NCBI GenBank assembly: GCA_019058315.1
Contig: JAHPZH010000002.1
Coordinates: 248,001-312,000 of the forward strand
Length of the DNA: 64,000 nt
Direction: 5' to 3'
Origin: Candidatus Helarchaeota archaeon
GTDB lineage: Archaea > Asgardarchaeota > Lokiarchaeia > Helarchaeales > RDOG01
Below are positions 9,325 to 17,984 of this stretch, in pieces. The position numbers and the translations under genes are program-made. The notes under the pieces were generated by a model. That model searched no databases. It was not told where the DNA came from and saw nothing but the letters and a program-made list of their open reading frames with translations. The stretch's first letter is position 1; the number at the start of each line of letters is the position of its first letter.

Positions 9325-9969
9325 ATGAAGATTTGGAATGCATTAATTGTCGGAATAGGTGGAACTGGAGTTATAACATTAAAAACAATATTAGAATACG
9401 CGGCATTGAAAGATCCTAAAGTTGGAAAATTAATTGGTGCAGAAAAACACGGATTAGCTCAAAGAGAAGGTTCTGTGGATGTTCATGTTCGATTTCTTAT
9501 TCTAGATCCAAATGAAATTATTGATGAATATTTTCTAACTTCTCCTACAATCCCCATTGGTGGTTCTGATATGGCTATAGGGATTGAACCAGTTGAATTA
9601 TTAAGAGACGCGAAGTTTTTTTCTCAAAAAACAACATTTATAGTAAATACTTATACCATGCCTCCTCCCAGTGTCATTTCTGAACGAAATACTTATCCAG
9701 CGTTTGAAACAATAATTAATACTTTAAAAGATACCTCTGGATCAGATGATTTTTTAATTATTGATGCAACTAAAATCGCAATAGAAGAAATGGGAGATGC
9801 TTTATTTGGAAATAATATTTTACTTGGAGCTGCTCTTGCTTCAGGAAAAATACCATTAGAAAAAAAATTGATTGAAAATGTTTTGAGAGAGCAAGTCAAA
9901 CAAGCTGATCTAAATATAGATGCACTAAATCTTGGTTATCAGAGGGGATTAGAAATCCTTAAAAAATAA
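9325..9969 (+). CDS. iorB: Indolepyruvate:ferredoxin oxidoreductase, beta subunit
   Basis: A 214-residue 2-oxoacid oxidoreductase gamma-domain protein. The N-terminal glycine-rich motif NALIVGIGGTGVITLKTI and the GLAQREGSVDVHVRF block are characteristic of IorB. Its ATG is one base after the iorA stop, and the SD (GAGGTGAGGG) lies inside the iorA 3' end, so the subunits are translationally coupled. It supplies the CoA-acceptor part of the heterodimer. Together the pair implies fermentation or oxidation of aromatic amino acids in an anaerobe. Confidence 0.92.
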   Translation: MKIWNALIVGIGGTGVITLKTILEYAALKDPKVGKLIGAEKHGLAQREGSVDVHVRFLILDPNEIIDEYFLTSPTIPIGGSDMAIGIEPVELLRDAKFFSQKTTFIVNTYTMPPPSVISERNTYPAFETIINTLKDTSGSDDFLIIDATKIAIEEMGDALFGNNILLGAALASGKIPLEKKLIENVLREQVKQADLNIDALNLGYQRGLEILKK

Positions 9970-10176
9970 TATTAAATATTTTTCATCATTTCGTAAAATA
10001 CAATTATTTTTTTGTATTATACCTTTAATGTCTCCTAATTTTAGCGAAATTAATAAAATGTTTTATGATAATTAAATAACCTTTATTAGTCATTTTAATG
10101 ACTTCTATATTAAAATAAAATAAAAAAGTTTGCAAATTTGCAATATTTTCTTGAATTTTAAAGGTGAGAAATTATC

Positions 10177-11808
10177 ATGGTAACTGGTTCAATAATCAAA
10201 AAAACAAAAAGTTTATGCCCAGAATGTAAAAAAGTGATTGACGCAAATATTATAGAAGAAAATGGGAAAGTTCTAATGAATAAAAAATGCTCTGAACATG
10301 GAGATTTTTCAGATATTTTATCAATTAATCCTACTCATTTTCGATGGAGTCAAAACTTCATGATTGACGGTCAAAAACCAAAAGACCCTTGTGTATCGAC
10401 TAAAAAAGGATGCCCTTATGATTGTGGATCATGTCCCGAACATAAATCCTCTCCAGCTATTGCTATTTGTGATATTACTTATCGTTGTAATTTAAAATGT
10501 CCAATTTGCTTTGCTAATGCTGAAAGCCGTGGATTAAATTATGAACCATCGTTCGAAGAACTAATTCGAATTTATAAACATTTTAGAAATATTAAACCTC
10601 AGCCACCAATTGTTGCAATGTATGCAGGTGGAGAACCAACTGTACGAAATGATCTCCCGGAGTTATTAACCGAATGTGTAAAAATGGGATATCAACAATT
10701 ACAAATTGCTACAAATGGGATACGTTTAGCTAACATTGATTACTTCCAAGAATTAATTGACGCCGGATTGCCAAATTCTACTAATAATAATAGAACTCGA
10801 ACTTGTATTTATTTACAATTTGATGGAATTGAACGTGAAACTTACATAAAAACAAGAGGCGCTGATATTTTAGATAAAAAATTAAAAGTAATTGAAAATG
10901 CTAGAGAGCTAAATTTTCCTAATATGATTTTAGTTCCTACCGTTGCCAAAGGTGTTAATGACCATGAAATTAATAACATTCTACAGTTTGCTATAGATAA
11001 TATTGATGTAGTTTCTACCCTAATGTATCAACCAATGGCTATGTGTGGAAGATTTGATAAAGAAAAACTTCATGAAATGAGAATCACCTCTTCCCATTTA
11101 GCAAAAGAATTACAAGCATATACAAAAGGAAAAGTTGGAAAAACATATCCTCTACCCACTATTTCAAAATTCGCAAAAATAATTGCTTTCTTAAATAATG
11201 AACCTCCTGTGGAATTTACATGTAATGCGGATTGTGGTTTTGCCAACTTCATGTTTGTAGATCCTAAGACAAAACAACTTACCGGGATCGAAGATTTTGT
11301 TGATGCGGATAGATTTCTAAAGATTTGTGATAAATGGTATAATAGAGTAGAAAGAGAGAAAAAATGGGAACAAGAAGGAAAAACAGGACTTTTTGGTAGA
11401 TTTTTTGACAGAGCTAGAAAAGATATTTTAAAAGCAAGAATTTTTGGAGAACTTGCATTAACGATGAGATCTCCACAAGCACTTCTTAATAATTTTTCAG
11501 ACCCAATTTCAGTTGTTAGAAATTTTGCCGATACTGTCTTAAATACATCTTGGGAATCCAGTTCAAATTGGCTTATAAATGGAAATGTTCTGCTTGTAGG
11601 TTTAATGCATTTTCAAGATTTATATAATTTCGATCTCGAGCGTGTAAGTCGATGCTTAGTTCATTACGGCTATATAGATCCTACCACAAACCAAGTAAGG
11701 CAAGTTCCATTCTGTGCAATGAACGCAGTCCATAGAGAAAGAATTGAAAACGAACTAGAACAAGCAGATAAAATGGTTCAATATACACCCGATATTCAAT
11801 CAAACTAA
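10177..11808 (+). CDS. Radical SAM protein of the tetraether lipid synthase (MJ0619/Tes) type
   Basis: The 543-residue protein starts with a rubredoxin-like knot (LCPECKK ... KKCSEHGDF). A second Cys-rich segment (GCPYDCGSCPEHK) follows, then the radical SAM motif CNLKCPIC with C104, C108 and C111. This order is that of MJ0619 and its homologues, once annotated as a methanopterin methyltransferase and later shown to join two archaeol lipids into macrocyclic or tetraether chains. Residues ~115-330 form the SAM barrel (MYAGGEP). The C-terminal third is helical with further conserved cysteines (FTCNADCGF). It is a single gene with flanking A+T-rich gaps. Which lipid product is made, if any, cannot be told from sequence. 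Confidence 0.75.
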   Translation: MVTGSIIKKTKSLCPECKKVIDANIIEENGKVLMNKKCSEHGDFSDILSINPTHFRWSQNFMIDGQKPKDPCVSTKKGCPYDCGSCPEHKSSPAIAICDITYRCNLKCPICFANAESRGLNYEPSFEELIRIYKHFRNIKPQPPIVAMYAGGEPTVRNDLPELLTECVKMGYQQLQIATNGIRLANIDYFQELIDAGLPNSTNNNRTRTCIYLQFDGIERETYIKTRGADILDKKLKVIENARELNFPNMILVPTVAKGVNDHEINNILQFAIDNIDVVSTLMYQPMAMCGRFDKEKLHEMRITSSHLAKELQAYTKGKVGKTYPLPTISKFAKIIAFLNNEPPVEFTCNADCGFANFMFVDPKTKQLTGIEDFVDADRFLKICDKWYNRVEREKKWEQEGKTGLFGRFFDRARKDILKARIFGELALTMRSPQALLNNFSDPISVVRNFADTVLNTSWESSSNWLINGNVLLVGLMHFQDLYNFDLERVSRCLVHYGYIDPTTNQVRQVPFCAMNAVHRERIENELEQADKMVQYTPDIQSN

Positions 11809-11896
11809 ATATGATTGCGTTTTCTATTTTTTTAAAAATTCAAATTTCTTTTATTTTTTGTATCAAATTATTTTATTTTTTCAATTAATTTCATAT

Positions 11897-14575
11897 CTAA
11901 ATAGGAAGATTAATTGAAAAAAAGGAAGGTTTGATTATTATCTCATATTCATTATAAACGATTTTATCAGGCAGATGAAGTTTTAAATTTAATTTATAAC
12001 GACCACTTCTTCCTTTAGGTAATAATACGTTTATTTCTCCAATTTTGATCAATGAATCCTTATCTATATTAATATTATATTCATTCTGAAAGATAGCTTT
12101 ACCAGAACTTGGTGAAATATCAACTGTTAATTTAATATCATTAAATTCTTGGTGTAAGTCGTTTGTCACATACAATTCAGTTTTAAATCGTTTTCCTTGA
12201 GTATAATTTTTATTTGGCCATTTCATTATAAACGGATATACTGGTTCAAAGCAATTTTTAACTACATAATAAGCCTTTTTAGGTTCACGCCAATAGTCGA
12301 CGATACTCCATGTGATTCCAGGGAAACAATCGTTGAATAGAAAATGTATTACACCTCCACAATGATCATATTTCAAAAATCTAAATAGTTCTATGTGAAA
12401 TTTTGCTATCTCAGCTTGATAATCTTGAGTCGCTTGTATAAATTCCTCTAAAGTTTTAAAATTTTCTTCTTTAGCATAGTTTCTGACAAACATTTGTTGA
12501 TATCGATGATATTTTATTAAAATCGCTGTATTTAAGGGGAATAAGTCCTCTGGATTATCCTTAAAACATGGAAATTTTTGTAAACTTTCCAAATTTGGAA
12601 ATGCTTGTGCACCAAATTCCGTTACGAATCGAACTTTTCTTCTACTAGTTAAGAATTTATAAGCTGCTCTATATCTAGGAGCTGTTGGCCAATAATATCC
12701 ACAATAACTATGAAGGTCAGTGCCTCCTCGTATTAGACCTGCTATACCCGAATTTTTTACAATTATTCCGTTATGATTTTTTTCAGGTTCGAGCTCCATT
12801 TCAAGGACTTTAACCATTTCTGAATCTAATTTGTCCTTATTAAAATTTCTAACAATATTCCACGGAAGTGCATTAACTGGCAATGTTAAAACACAAAATA
12901 GTAAGAATTCAATTAGATTACCCATCGTTAATATAGTATCTGTGTGAAATAATGGATTTGTTTCTAATACTCCAGGAATTAACGTCATTTCGGGTAAAAA
13001 GAAATCTAAAATTGTTGGAATGGAAAATATAAGGAAAACGCCTATAGCTTCTTTTTCATTTACGAAATTTAATGGTGGCATTTGAAGAAGAAGGGCTATA
13101 GCAATGCCTAATAAAACAGGTTTTGTAATAAATGGAATATCTTTAAAGATATCACGACCCAAATCTAAAAATTCACGTGTTGTTGTTGAAAATTGCCATG
13201 TGCTTATATTAAAAACTGATGACCCAGGAAATAGGGTAATAATTAAATTTACACCAAAAAGTAAGAAAATTAGCCCTATTAAAAAAAGGGGAATTTTTAA
13301 TTTTCCTAAAAGTTCAAAAGGTTCATTATGTGTACAATAAATTGCTTGTGAGGGGTGATTTTGAAGTAATTCAACAGCTTTTTTAGCTTGTTTTTTTGCA
13401 GGTTCCAATATTTTTTTAGAATATCCCCATTGAAAAGGTAAATCTTGCCAAACAAGAACTCCCAATTCATCGCAGGCATTATGAAAAAGAGGTTCATTAT
13501 CAAGATGTGCGTGGACTCGAATCATATTCATATTACAATCCTTAATTAATTGGATGTCTTTTTTATAATCCTTGGGAGTACAGTATGCCAAACGCATATC
13601 ACATGGCGCATAGTTATTCCCTCTTATAAAAATTCTACGTCCGTTTAAGAATATCTTCCAACCCTTCTGCTTTGTAGTCATGTAAATTTCTCGAATTCCA
13701 AAAGTATTTTCTAAAGATTCAGATTCTCCATTTTGAATTAAAATCTGGGATTTTAAAGTATAAAGATTCTGCGCTCCATGATCCCATGTCCACCACAACT
13801 TAGCATCATCTATTTCTATTTCCTCATAGATTGTATTTGTCCCAATTACGAGTTTTTTGGTAAGATCTAAATTAATATTCTTACCTTCAAAATTTTTTGG
13901 ACTTACTTTTATTTTAAGGTTAATTTCAAGGTCTTTTTTTGATTCAATTATATAGATTACTTTAATTTTAGCCTTCTTTTCTGAAAGAATTTTTGGGATA
14001 ATTTTGATATTTTTGAAATAAGCTTGATCGGTGCTTATTAATTCTACACTTTTCCAAATTCCACCTGGATTTGTAACCGGATCGCTGGCGTCCCAATGGC
14101 TTAAAACACCCGTTATTTGTTTTTTATTCCACATATTTTTTTCGTCTTCACAAGTCACCTTTACAGCAATACTGTTTTCTTTTTCAAAATCTATTTTATC
14201 TGAAATATCAAATTCGAAGGGAAAGAAATATCCTTCATTTTCCCCCAATTTCTCTCCATTTAACCAAACAGAAGTCAGATAGAAGACTCCATTAAATCTC
14301 AACCTTATAATTTTATTTTTAAATTCGCTCGGAGGAATAAAATTTGTTCTATACCAAACAATAGGTCCTCCATAATCATTATATATCCCATCTTTACTTA
14401 AATCTGTAATATATTTTTCATTTGCTTGCCAATGTCCTGGTACTTTAATTTTATCCCATGTACTATCATCATACTCAGTGTTAAAAAATTTTTGGACTTC
14501 ACCCTGATTATTCTCATCCTTTATTACTTTCCATGTGCCATCTAACTTCTGTATCAATTGAAAAAACTCCTTCAT
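11897..14575 (-). CDS. GH2-family glycosidase with membrane-spanning insertion in the catalytic domain
   Basis: 892 residues with GH2 architecture: sugar-binding jelly roll (~1-185), Ig-like domain (~190-300), then a TIM barrel. The acid/base is E418 in THNEPFE and the nucleophile is E653 in TEFGAQ. The two are 235 residues apart instead of the usual ~75-95, because ~155 residues (about 424-580) with four hydrophobic helices (roughly 428-449, 485-505, 508-531, 552-572) are inserted right after the acid/base. Both catalytic glutamates and the flanking barrel strands are intact, so it is probably active and membrane-tethered. No signal peptide is visible. Closest activities are beta-mannosidase, glucuronidase or galactosidase; specificity unknown. 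Confidence 0.85.
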   Translation of the reverse strand: MKEFFQLIQKLDGTWKVIKDENNQGEVQKFFNTEYDDSTWDKIKVPGHWQANEKYITDLSKDGIYNDYGGPIVWYRTNFIPPSEFKNKIIRLRFNGVFYLTSVWLNGEKLGENEGYFFPFEFDISDKIDFEKENSIAVKVTCEDEKNMWNKKQITGVLSHWDASDPVTNPGGIWKSVELISTDQAYFKNIKIIPKILSEKKAKIKVIYIIESKKDLEINLKIKVSPKNFEGKNINLDLTKKLVIGTNTIYEEIEIDDAKLWWTWDHGAQNLYTLKSQILIQNGESESLENTFGIREIYMTTKQKGWKIFLNGRRIFIRGNNYAPCDMRLAYCTPKDYKKDIQLIKDCNMNMIRVHAHLDNEPLFHNACDELGVLVWQDLPFQWGYSKKILEPAKKQAKKAVELLQNHPSQAIYCTHNEPFELLGKLKIPLFLIGLIFLLFGVNLIITLFPGSSVFNISTWQFSTTTREFLDLGRDIFKDIPFITKPVLLGIAIALLLQMPPLNFVNEKEAIGVFLIFSIPTILDFFLPEMTLIPGVLETNPLFHTDTILTMGNLIEFLLFCVLTLPVNALPWNIVRNFNKDKLDSEMVKVLEMELEPEKNHNGIIVKNSGIAGLIRGGTDLHSYCGYYWPTAPRYRAAYKFLTSRRKVRFVTEFGAQAFPNLESLQKFPCFKDNPEDLFPLNTAILIKYHRYQQMFVRNYAKEENFKTLEEFIQATQDYQAEIAKFHIELFRFLKYDHCGGVIHFLFNDCFPGITWSIVDYWREPKKAYYVVKNCFEPVYPFIMKWPNKNYTQGKRFKTELYVTNDLHQEFNDIKLTVDISPSSGKAIFQNEYNINIDKDSLIKIGEINVLLPKGRSGRYKLNLKLHLPDKIVYNEYEIIIKPSFFSINLPI

Positions 14576-14863
14576 AACTTTTTACTAATAATTGTTTCAA
14601 AGATCTATTAAAATGAATCTTTTAAAATGAATATCCTATTCTAATTTAATTCTTTAATGAACAAATGAGAATTATTTTTCAATTTTTTAAATTTTTTTTC
14701 GTTGATAATGAAATATAATGGAATAATTTGAAATTTATGCATTTTTAAAAAGATTTATAAAAAAACTCGTGTGTCTCCTCCATAATTAAAATAGTTTATA
14801 TTTGAAATTCATATAATATTTTGAACTATGTAACATATAAAACACAATTTTTATCGGAAATTT
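14576..14863. other. Intergenic region upstream of the SCP2-like gene promoter
   Basis: The distal part of the 400-bp divergent gap between the GH2 gene and the SCP2-like gene. It is very A+T-rich. I see no ORF or strong repeat; the GH2 promoter must lie near its left end but cannot be placed. Confidence 0.4.
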
Positions 14864-14870
14864 TTTAAAT
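14864..14870 (+). promoter_or_regulatory. TATA-box candidate for the SCP2-like gene
   Basis: TTTAAAT preceded by a purine-rich CGGAAA, which fits an archaeal BRE/TATA pair. Initiation 25-30 bases downstream would fall at about 14893-14898, exactly where the first leader hairpin begins. Confidence 0.4.
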
Positions 14871-14894
14871 CTAAAAGTAATTAAGGTTTATCAT

Positions 14895-14939
14895 AACTCT
14901 ATTAAGAGTTTCTCTTTTCTAATAAACCAGAAAGAGAAA
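14895..14939 (+). promoter_or_regulatory. Two consecutive leader hairpins upstream of the SCP2-like gene
   Basis: Hairpin 1 is AACTCT-ATTA-AGAGTT (14895-14910). Hairpin 2 has arms TTTCTCTTTTCT and AGAAAGAGAAA around AATAAACC (14909-14939), with one bulged base. They share two bases, so they compete or stack. With the TATA candidate at 14864 the transcript would begin at or next to hairpin 1. A role in 5'-end stability or translation is inference. Confidence 0.4.
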
Positions 14940-14978
14940 AATTAAAAAAATTTAACAATAAACCCAAATGTGATTAAA

Positions 14979-15398
14979 ATGGGAGCAGTTGATGAAATTA
15001 AAAAGAAAATTGAAAGCAAAGCTTACGATCTCAAAGATCTACCATTATTCATGAAAGCAGTCGAAGAAGTAGCAGCCTCAAATGAAGATCTTCAAGATGA
15101 ACTAGAAGATCAAGACGATGTTGTAATCATGATGGAAGTACCTGGCATTATTGCAGGTTATATGGAAATTAAAGACGGAAAACTTACTGCAGGTGAAGGT
15201 AAACACTCTGATCCTACAGTCACAATCCAAATGAATGAAGATGTCGCTGCAGGCTTACTCACTGGTGAAGTAGATACCGCAAGTGCCTATATGGCTGGCG
15301 ATATTAAAATCGTCGGCGAAATGGCCAAAGCTATGGCTCTCCGTTCAATCTTAGAAATTGTTGGCGAAGAGCTCGGTGTCGAAATGGGTGGCGGCTAA
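14979..15398 (+). CDS. SCP2-like lipid-binding protein
   Basis: A compact 139-residue SCP2 (sterol carrier) fold protein. The diagnostic end of the domain reads DPTVTIQMNEDVAAGLLTGEVD, then ASAYMAGDIKIVGEMAKAMAL. SCP2 domains bind lipids or acyl chains in a hydrophobic tunnel; partner lipids here are unknown. ATG 14979 (MGAVDEIK) is preferred over GTG 14970. Codon choice is visibly richer in C-ending codons than in neighbours, and the gene has a TATA candidate, structured leader and strong T-rich terminator, which together suggest high expression. Confidence 0.82.
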   Translation: MGAVDEIKKKIESKAYDLKDLPLFMKAVEEVAASNEDLQDELEDQDDVVIMMEVPGIIAGYMEIKDGKLTAGEGKHSDPTVTIQMNEDVAAGLLTGEVDTASAYMAGDIKIVGEMAKAMALRSILEIVGEELGVEMGGG

Positions 15399-15426
15399 AC
15401 TAGAATCTATCAACTCTAACTTTATC

Positions 15427-15450
15427 TTTTTTTTATTTCTATATTTTTTT
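15427..15450 (+). terminator. T-rich terminator after the SCP2-like gene
   Basis: Two closely spaced runs of eight and seven T residues lie within 55 bases of the stop codon, the usual form of intrinsic termination by archaeal RNA polymerase. No stem is needed or evident. Confidence 0.5.
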
Positions 15451-15612
15451 CATTACCTAATTACATTTTAATAAACAATTTTAAAATCTTTTACATTTAT
15501 ATGTTAAAAATTCAAATGTTTGACTCTTCATTTTGCCATTTTATATTCATAAAAATATAATAATAGTGCTAAATACACAAGACTTTTTTAGATTTTAGCC
15601 CAAAATTGATAA

Positions 15613-16188
15613 TTGAAAATGCAAACAAAGAAAAAAAAAGTTTTTAAAATTGTAGTATTGGGAGAAGCTGGAGTAGGAAAAACCAGTTTAGTTAGGAGAT
15701 ATTGCGAGGGGACTTTCCTAGAAGGATATAAAACTACAATTGGCAGCGATTTTTATGTAAAATATCTTCGTTGTGAGGATGGAAGTCCCTTAATTCTTTC
15801 AATTTGGGATTTAGCGGGAGAACATCGTTTTCAGTTTGTAATGGAGAATTTTATGAAAGGTGCAAAAGGAGCACTCCTTGTTTTTGATCTAACAAAAAAA
15901 AGAACATTCATAAAATTAGGTGAATGGTTACAAATATTACAAAAAGCAGCTGGATCAGTACCTTTGATTCTAATAGGCAATAAATCAGATTTGATTGATT
16001 CACGTTTTGTTTCTGCTGATGAAGCTAAGGCATATGCTGAAAATAATGGAATTGCTTATTATGAAAGCTCAGCTAAAACAAGCTGGAATGTTGATAATAT
16101 CTTTCAAAAAATATCAAATTTATGTTTAAATAAAGAAGCAACTGAAGTTGTTGAATACAAAGAAGAAGCAAGGCGAATAGACTTATGA
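15613..16188 (+). CDS. Ras-like small GTPase with altered switch II
   Basis: 191 residues, single G domain: GEAGVGKT (15-22), WDLAGEHRF in switch II, NKSD (121-124) and SSAK (150-153). The catalytic Gln position of the DTAGQE motif is Glu here (DLAGEH), so intrinsic hydrolysis or GAP dependence may differ from Rab/Ras. The C-terminus is charged with no lipid-modification motif. Its TGA stop overlaps the SD (GAGGGG) of a 65-residue zinc-ribbon gene, so the two are co-translated. Effectors are unknown. Confidence 0.9.
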   Translation: MKMQTKKKKVFKIVVLGEAGVGKTSLVRRYCEGTFLEGYKTTIGSDFYVKYLRCEDGSPLILSIWDLAGEHRFQFVMENFMKGAKGALLVFDLTKKRTFIKLGEWLQILQKAAGSVPLILIGNKSDLIDSRFVSADEAKAYAENNGIAYYESSAKTSWNVDNIFQKISNLCLNKEATEVVEYKEEARRIDL

Positions 16189-16198
16189 GGGGTATATT

Positions 16199-16396
16199 TT
16201 GCCACAAAAAATAATTGTTTGCCCAAAATGCAAAGAACAACTAAATTTTATTGTTGATGATTCAGTAATTGCTAATTCTAAAAGTTTTCCGATACCGAGT
16301 GTTGTTCAACACAAAGATCATTATCTAATAGTCTATCTTGATTCTCAATGTGCAATATGTGATATAGAAATTCCCTTATTTTTTAAAAGTGAATAA
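16199..16396 (+). CDS. Mini zinc-ribbon protein, partner of the upstream GTPase
   Basis: A 65-residue protein read from TTG 16199, eight bases after GAGGGG. Two Cys pairs (VCPKCKE near the N-terminus, CAICD near residue 53) flank a beta-rich core with HKDHYLIVYLDSQ. This is a small zinc-ribbon-like fold. It lies 10 bases after the GTPase stop. Because another GTPase in the window carries a zinc ribbon at its own C-terminus, the two proteins may act as a split version of that arrangement. No known family recognised. Confidence 0.65.
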   Translation: MPQKIIVCPKCKEQLNFIVDDSVIANSKSFPIPSVVQHKDHYLIVYLDSQCAICDIEIPLFFKSE

Positions 16397-16429
16397 ATGA
16401 ATATAAACGCTTTAAAATCTCTATTATCT

Positions 16430-16735
16430 TTAAAATCCACATTTAAGAGTTGAATTATAAATATGATTAGCATGCATTTCTATAATTTCAAGCTCTTCTT
16501 TTCCTATTGTTTTTTTAATTAATTTACCATCAATTATTACTCTATCTCCCTTTCGTATGATTATTTGACCTGTACGTGTATAAGTATAAACTAAGAATTC
16601 GTCTGGAATGCCTTCAATTTCTTTATCTAATTTAAGACTAAATTCATAATGACCACCTGCTTGAGAACGTCCATATATCAAATTCGAAGTCGTAGTTCCC
16701 GAGAGAACTCCTTTAAATAACTCCACTTTTCCCAT
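16430..16735 (-). CDS. OB-like repeat protein, single domain (array member 1)
   Basis: One ~100-residue domain of the array family: VELFKGVLSGTTTS, a beta-strand pair, KEIEGIPDEFLV, RKGDRVIIDGKL, then EMHANHIYNSTLKCG. The strand pattern and central GD-x-V-x-I-x-G segment look like an OB fold, though no named family is recognised. The start is ATG 16735, preceded by a GGAAGTTGA-type SD overlapping the previous gene's stop. It is the only one-domain member and mixes features of the N- and C-terminal domains of its neighbours, as expected from a fusion by unequal crossing-over. Last gene of the leftward array. Confidence 0.65.
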   Translation of the reverse strand: MGKVELFKGVLSGTTTSNLIYGRSQAGGHYEFSLKLDKEIEGIPDEFLVYTYTRTGQIIIRKGDRVIIDGKLIKKTIGKEELEIIEMHANHIYNSTLKCGF

Positions 16736-16740
16736 TAGAT

Positions 16741-17361
16741 TCAACTTCCGCATTTAAGAGTTTTATTATAAATATGATGAGCTTCCATTTCATTTATATG
16801 AAATTCGTCGTTTTCCATTCTGCCTTGGTACAATTTACCTTCAATTAACACTTTATCTCCCTTTTTTATGATTAAACCATAAACATCATGTGAATAAACC
16901 ATAAATTCATTTGGAATGCCTTCAATTTTCATATCTAATTTAATGCTAAACTGACGTTCCAAAAAAGAATAGATTATGTCTGAAGTTGCAGTTCCTGAGA
17001 GAATACCGTTAAAAACCTCCTTCTTCTTAATTTTTAAACCTGCTCCATGTTTAAGTGTTTTATTATAAACATAATTAGCTTTCATTTTTATGTTTTCGAT
17101 TTGCTCTTTACCCAAGAAATATTGATATAAATAACCTCCAATTAATACTATATCTTCTCTTCTTAACACAGTTCCCCTGATATACTTATAGATAGGTGTT
17201 CCTTTGGGTTTGGTACGAAGTCTTTTGTGGTAAATTTCAACTAAAAATTCCTTTGGAATCCCTTCAATCTCCTCATTTAATTTAAAAGCAAAATTAATAC
17301 CGCCATGATATAAAGTAACTGTTCCCGATAACATTCCTTTAAATAATTCAATTTTTTTCAT
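16741..17361 (-). CDS. OB-like repeat protein, two domains (array member 2)
   Basis: Two consecutive copies of the array domain. Domain A (EEIEGIPKEFLV, GKEQIENIKMKANYVYNKTLKHG) is joined by GLKIKKKEVFNG to domain B (KIEGIPNEFMV, KKGDKVLIEGKL, HHIYNKTLKCG). Start at ATG 17361 follows GGAGGTTGA, which includes the TGA stop of the upstream gene. Domain A carries an insertion around residues 60-75 (Lys/Arg/Tyr-rich) not seen in the others. No signal peptide, membrane helix or catalytic motif is visible. A cytosolic ligand- or nucleic-acid-binding role is suggested only by the OB-like pattern. Confidence 0.65.
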   Translation of the reverse strand: MKKIELFKGMLSGTVTLYHGGINFAFKLNEEIEGIPKEFLVEIYHKRLRTKPKGTPIYKYIRGTVLRREDIVLIGGYLYQYFLGKEQIENIKMKANYVYNKTLKHGAGLKIKKKEVFNGILSGTATSDIIYSFLERQFSIKLDMKIEGIPNEFMVYSHDVYGLIIKKGDKVLIEGKLYQGRMENDEFHINEMEAHHIYNKTLKCGS

Positions 17362-17366
17362 TAGAT

Positions 17367-17954
17367 TCAACCTCCGCATATAAGATCTCTATTATAAACA
17401 TTCAAAGCTTTCATTTCTGTATAAGTATATTCATTTTTTCCCATAGTACCATGGAACAAAATGCCTTCAATTAGTATTTTATCTCCTCTGCGTATGATGA
17501 TTAGGTTAGACGAAGAAACCACAAATTCATTTGGAATTCCTTCAATTTCTTTATCTAATTTAATGCTAAATAACCAAATATACTGAGAAAAGGTGAGTAG
17601 ATCTGAAGTTGCAGTTCCTGAGAGACTACCGTTAAATACCTCTTTTCTCTTAATTTTTAAACCTGCTCCATGTTTAAGTGAAGTATTATAAACATTATCA
17701 GTTTTCATAAATATATGTTCGAGTTGTTCTTTACCCTCGAAAGATTGGAATATTTTCCCTCCAATTTTTACATTATCTCCTTTTCTTAAGAATAAGAAAT
17801 GGTGACTAATTTTACTTCTAACTAAAAATTCCTTTGGAAGACCTTCAATCTCTTCATTTAATTTAATACTAAAATTATAACCATCCCTCATCATAAACGA
17901 ATCTGAAGTAACAGTTGCAGATAAAACTCCTTTAAATAATTCTATTTTTCCCAT
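17367..17954 (-). CDS. OB-like repeat protein, two domains (array member 3)
   Basis: Two array domains: A with EEIEGLPKEFLV and RKGDNVKIGGKI, B with KEIEGIPNEFVV and RRGDKILIEGIL. The linker HGAGLKIKRKEVFNG is nearly identical to that of member 2. Start ATG 17954 lies five bases after GGAGGTTGA. Its first codons, at about 17925-17954, appear again as a remnant at 19953-20002, which marks the left edge of a tandem duplication. Function unknown; sequence between members diverges most in the loop before the EGxPxEF segment. Confidence 0.65.
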   Translation of the reverse strand: MGKIELFKGVLSATVTSDSFMMRDGYNFSIKLNEEIEGLPKEFLVRSKISHHFLFLRKGDNVKIGGKIFQSFEGKEQLEHIFMKTDNVYNTSLKHGAGLKIKRKEVFNGSLSGTATSDLLTFSQYIWLFSIKLDKEIEGIPNEFVVSSSNLIIIRRGDKILIEGILFHGTMGKNEYTYTEMKALNVYNRDLICGG

Positions 17955-17984
17955 TAAATTCAACCTCCATTTTTGCCATAAGAT

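Noticed and set aside
12880..13300. GH2 gene as two separate genes or a frameshifted fusion with a membrane protein
   Set aside because: The frame is continuous, barrel motifs lie on both sides of the membrane segment in the right order, and no internal start with an SD site is seen.
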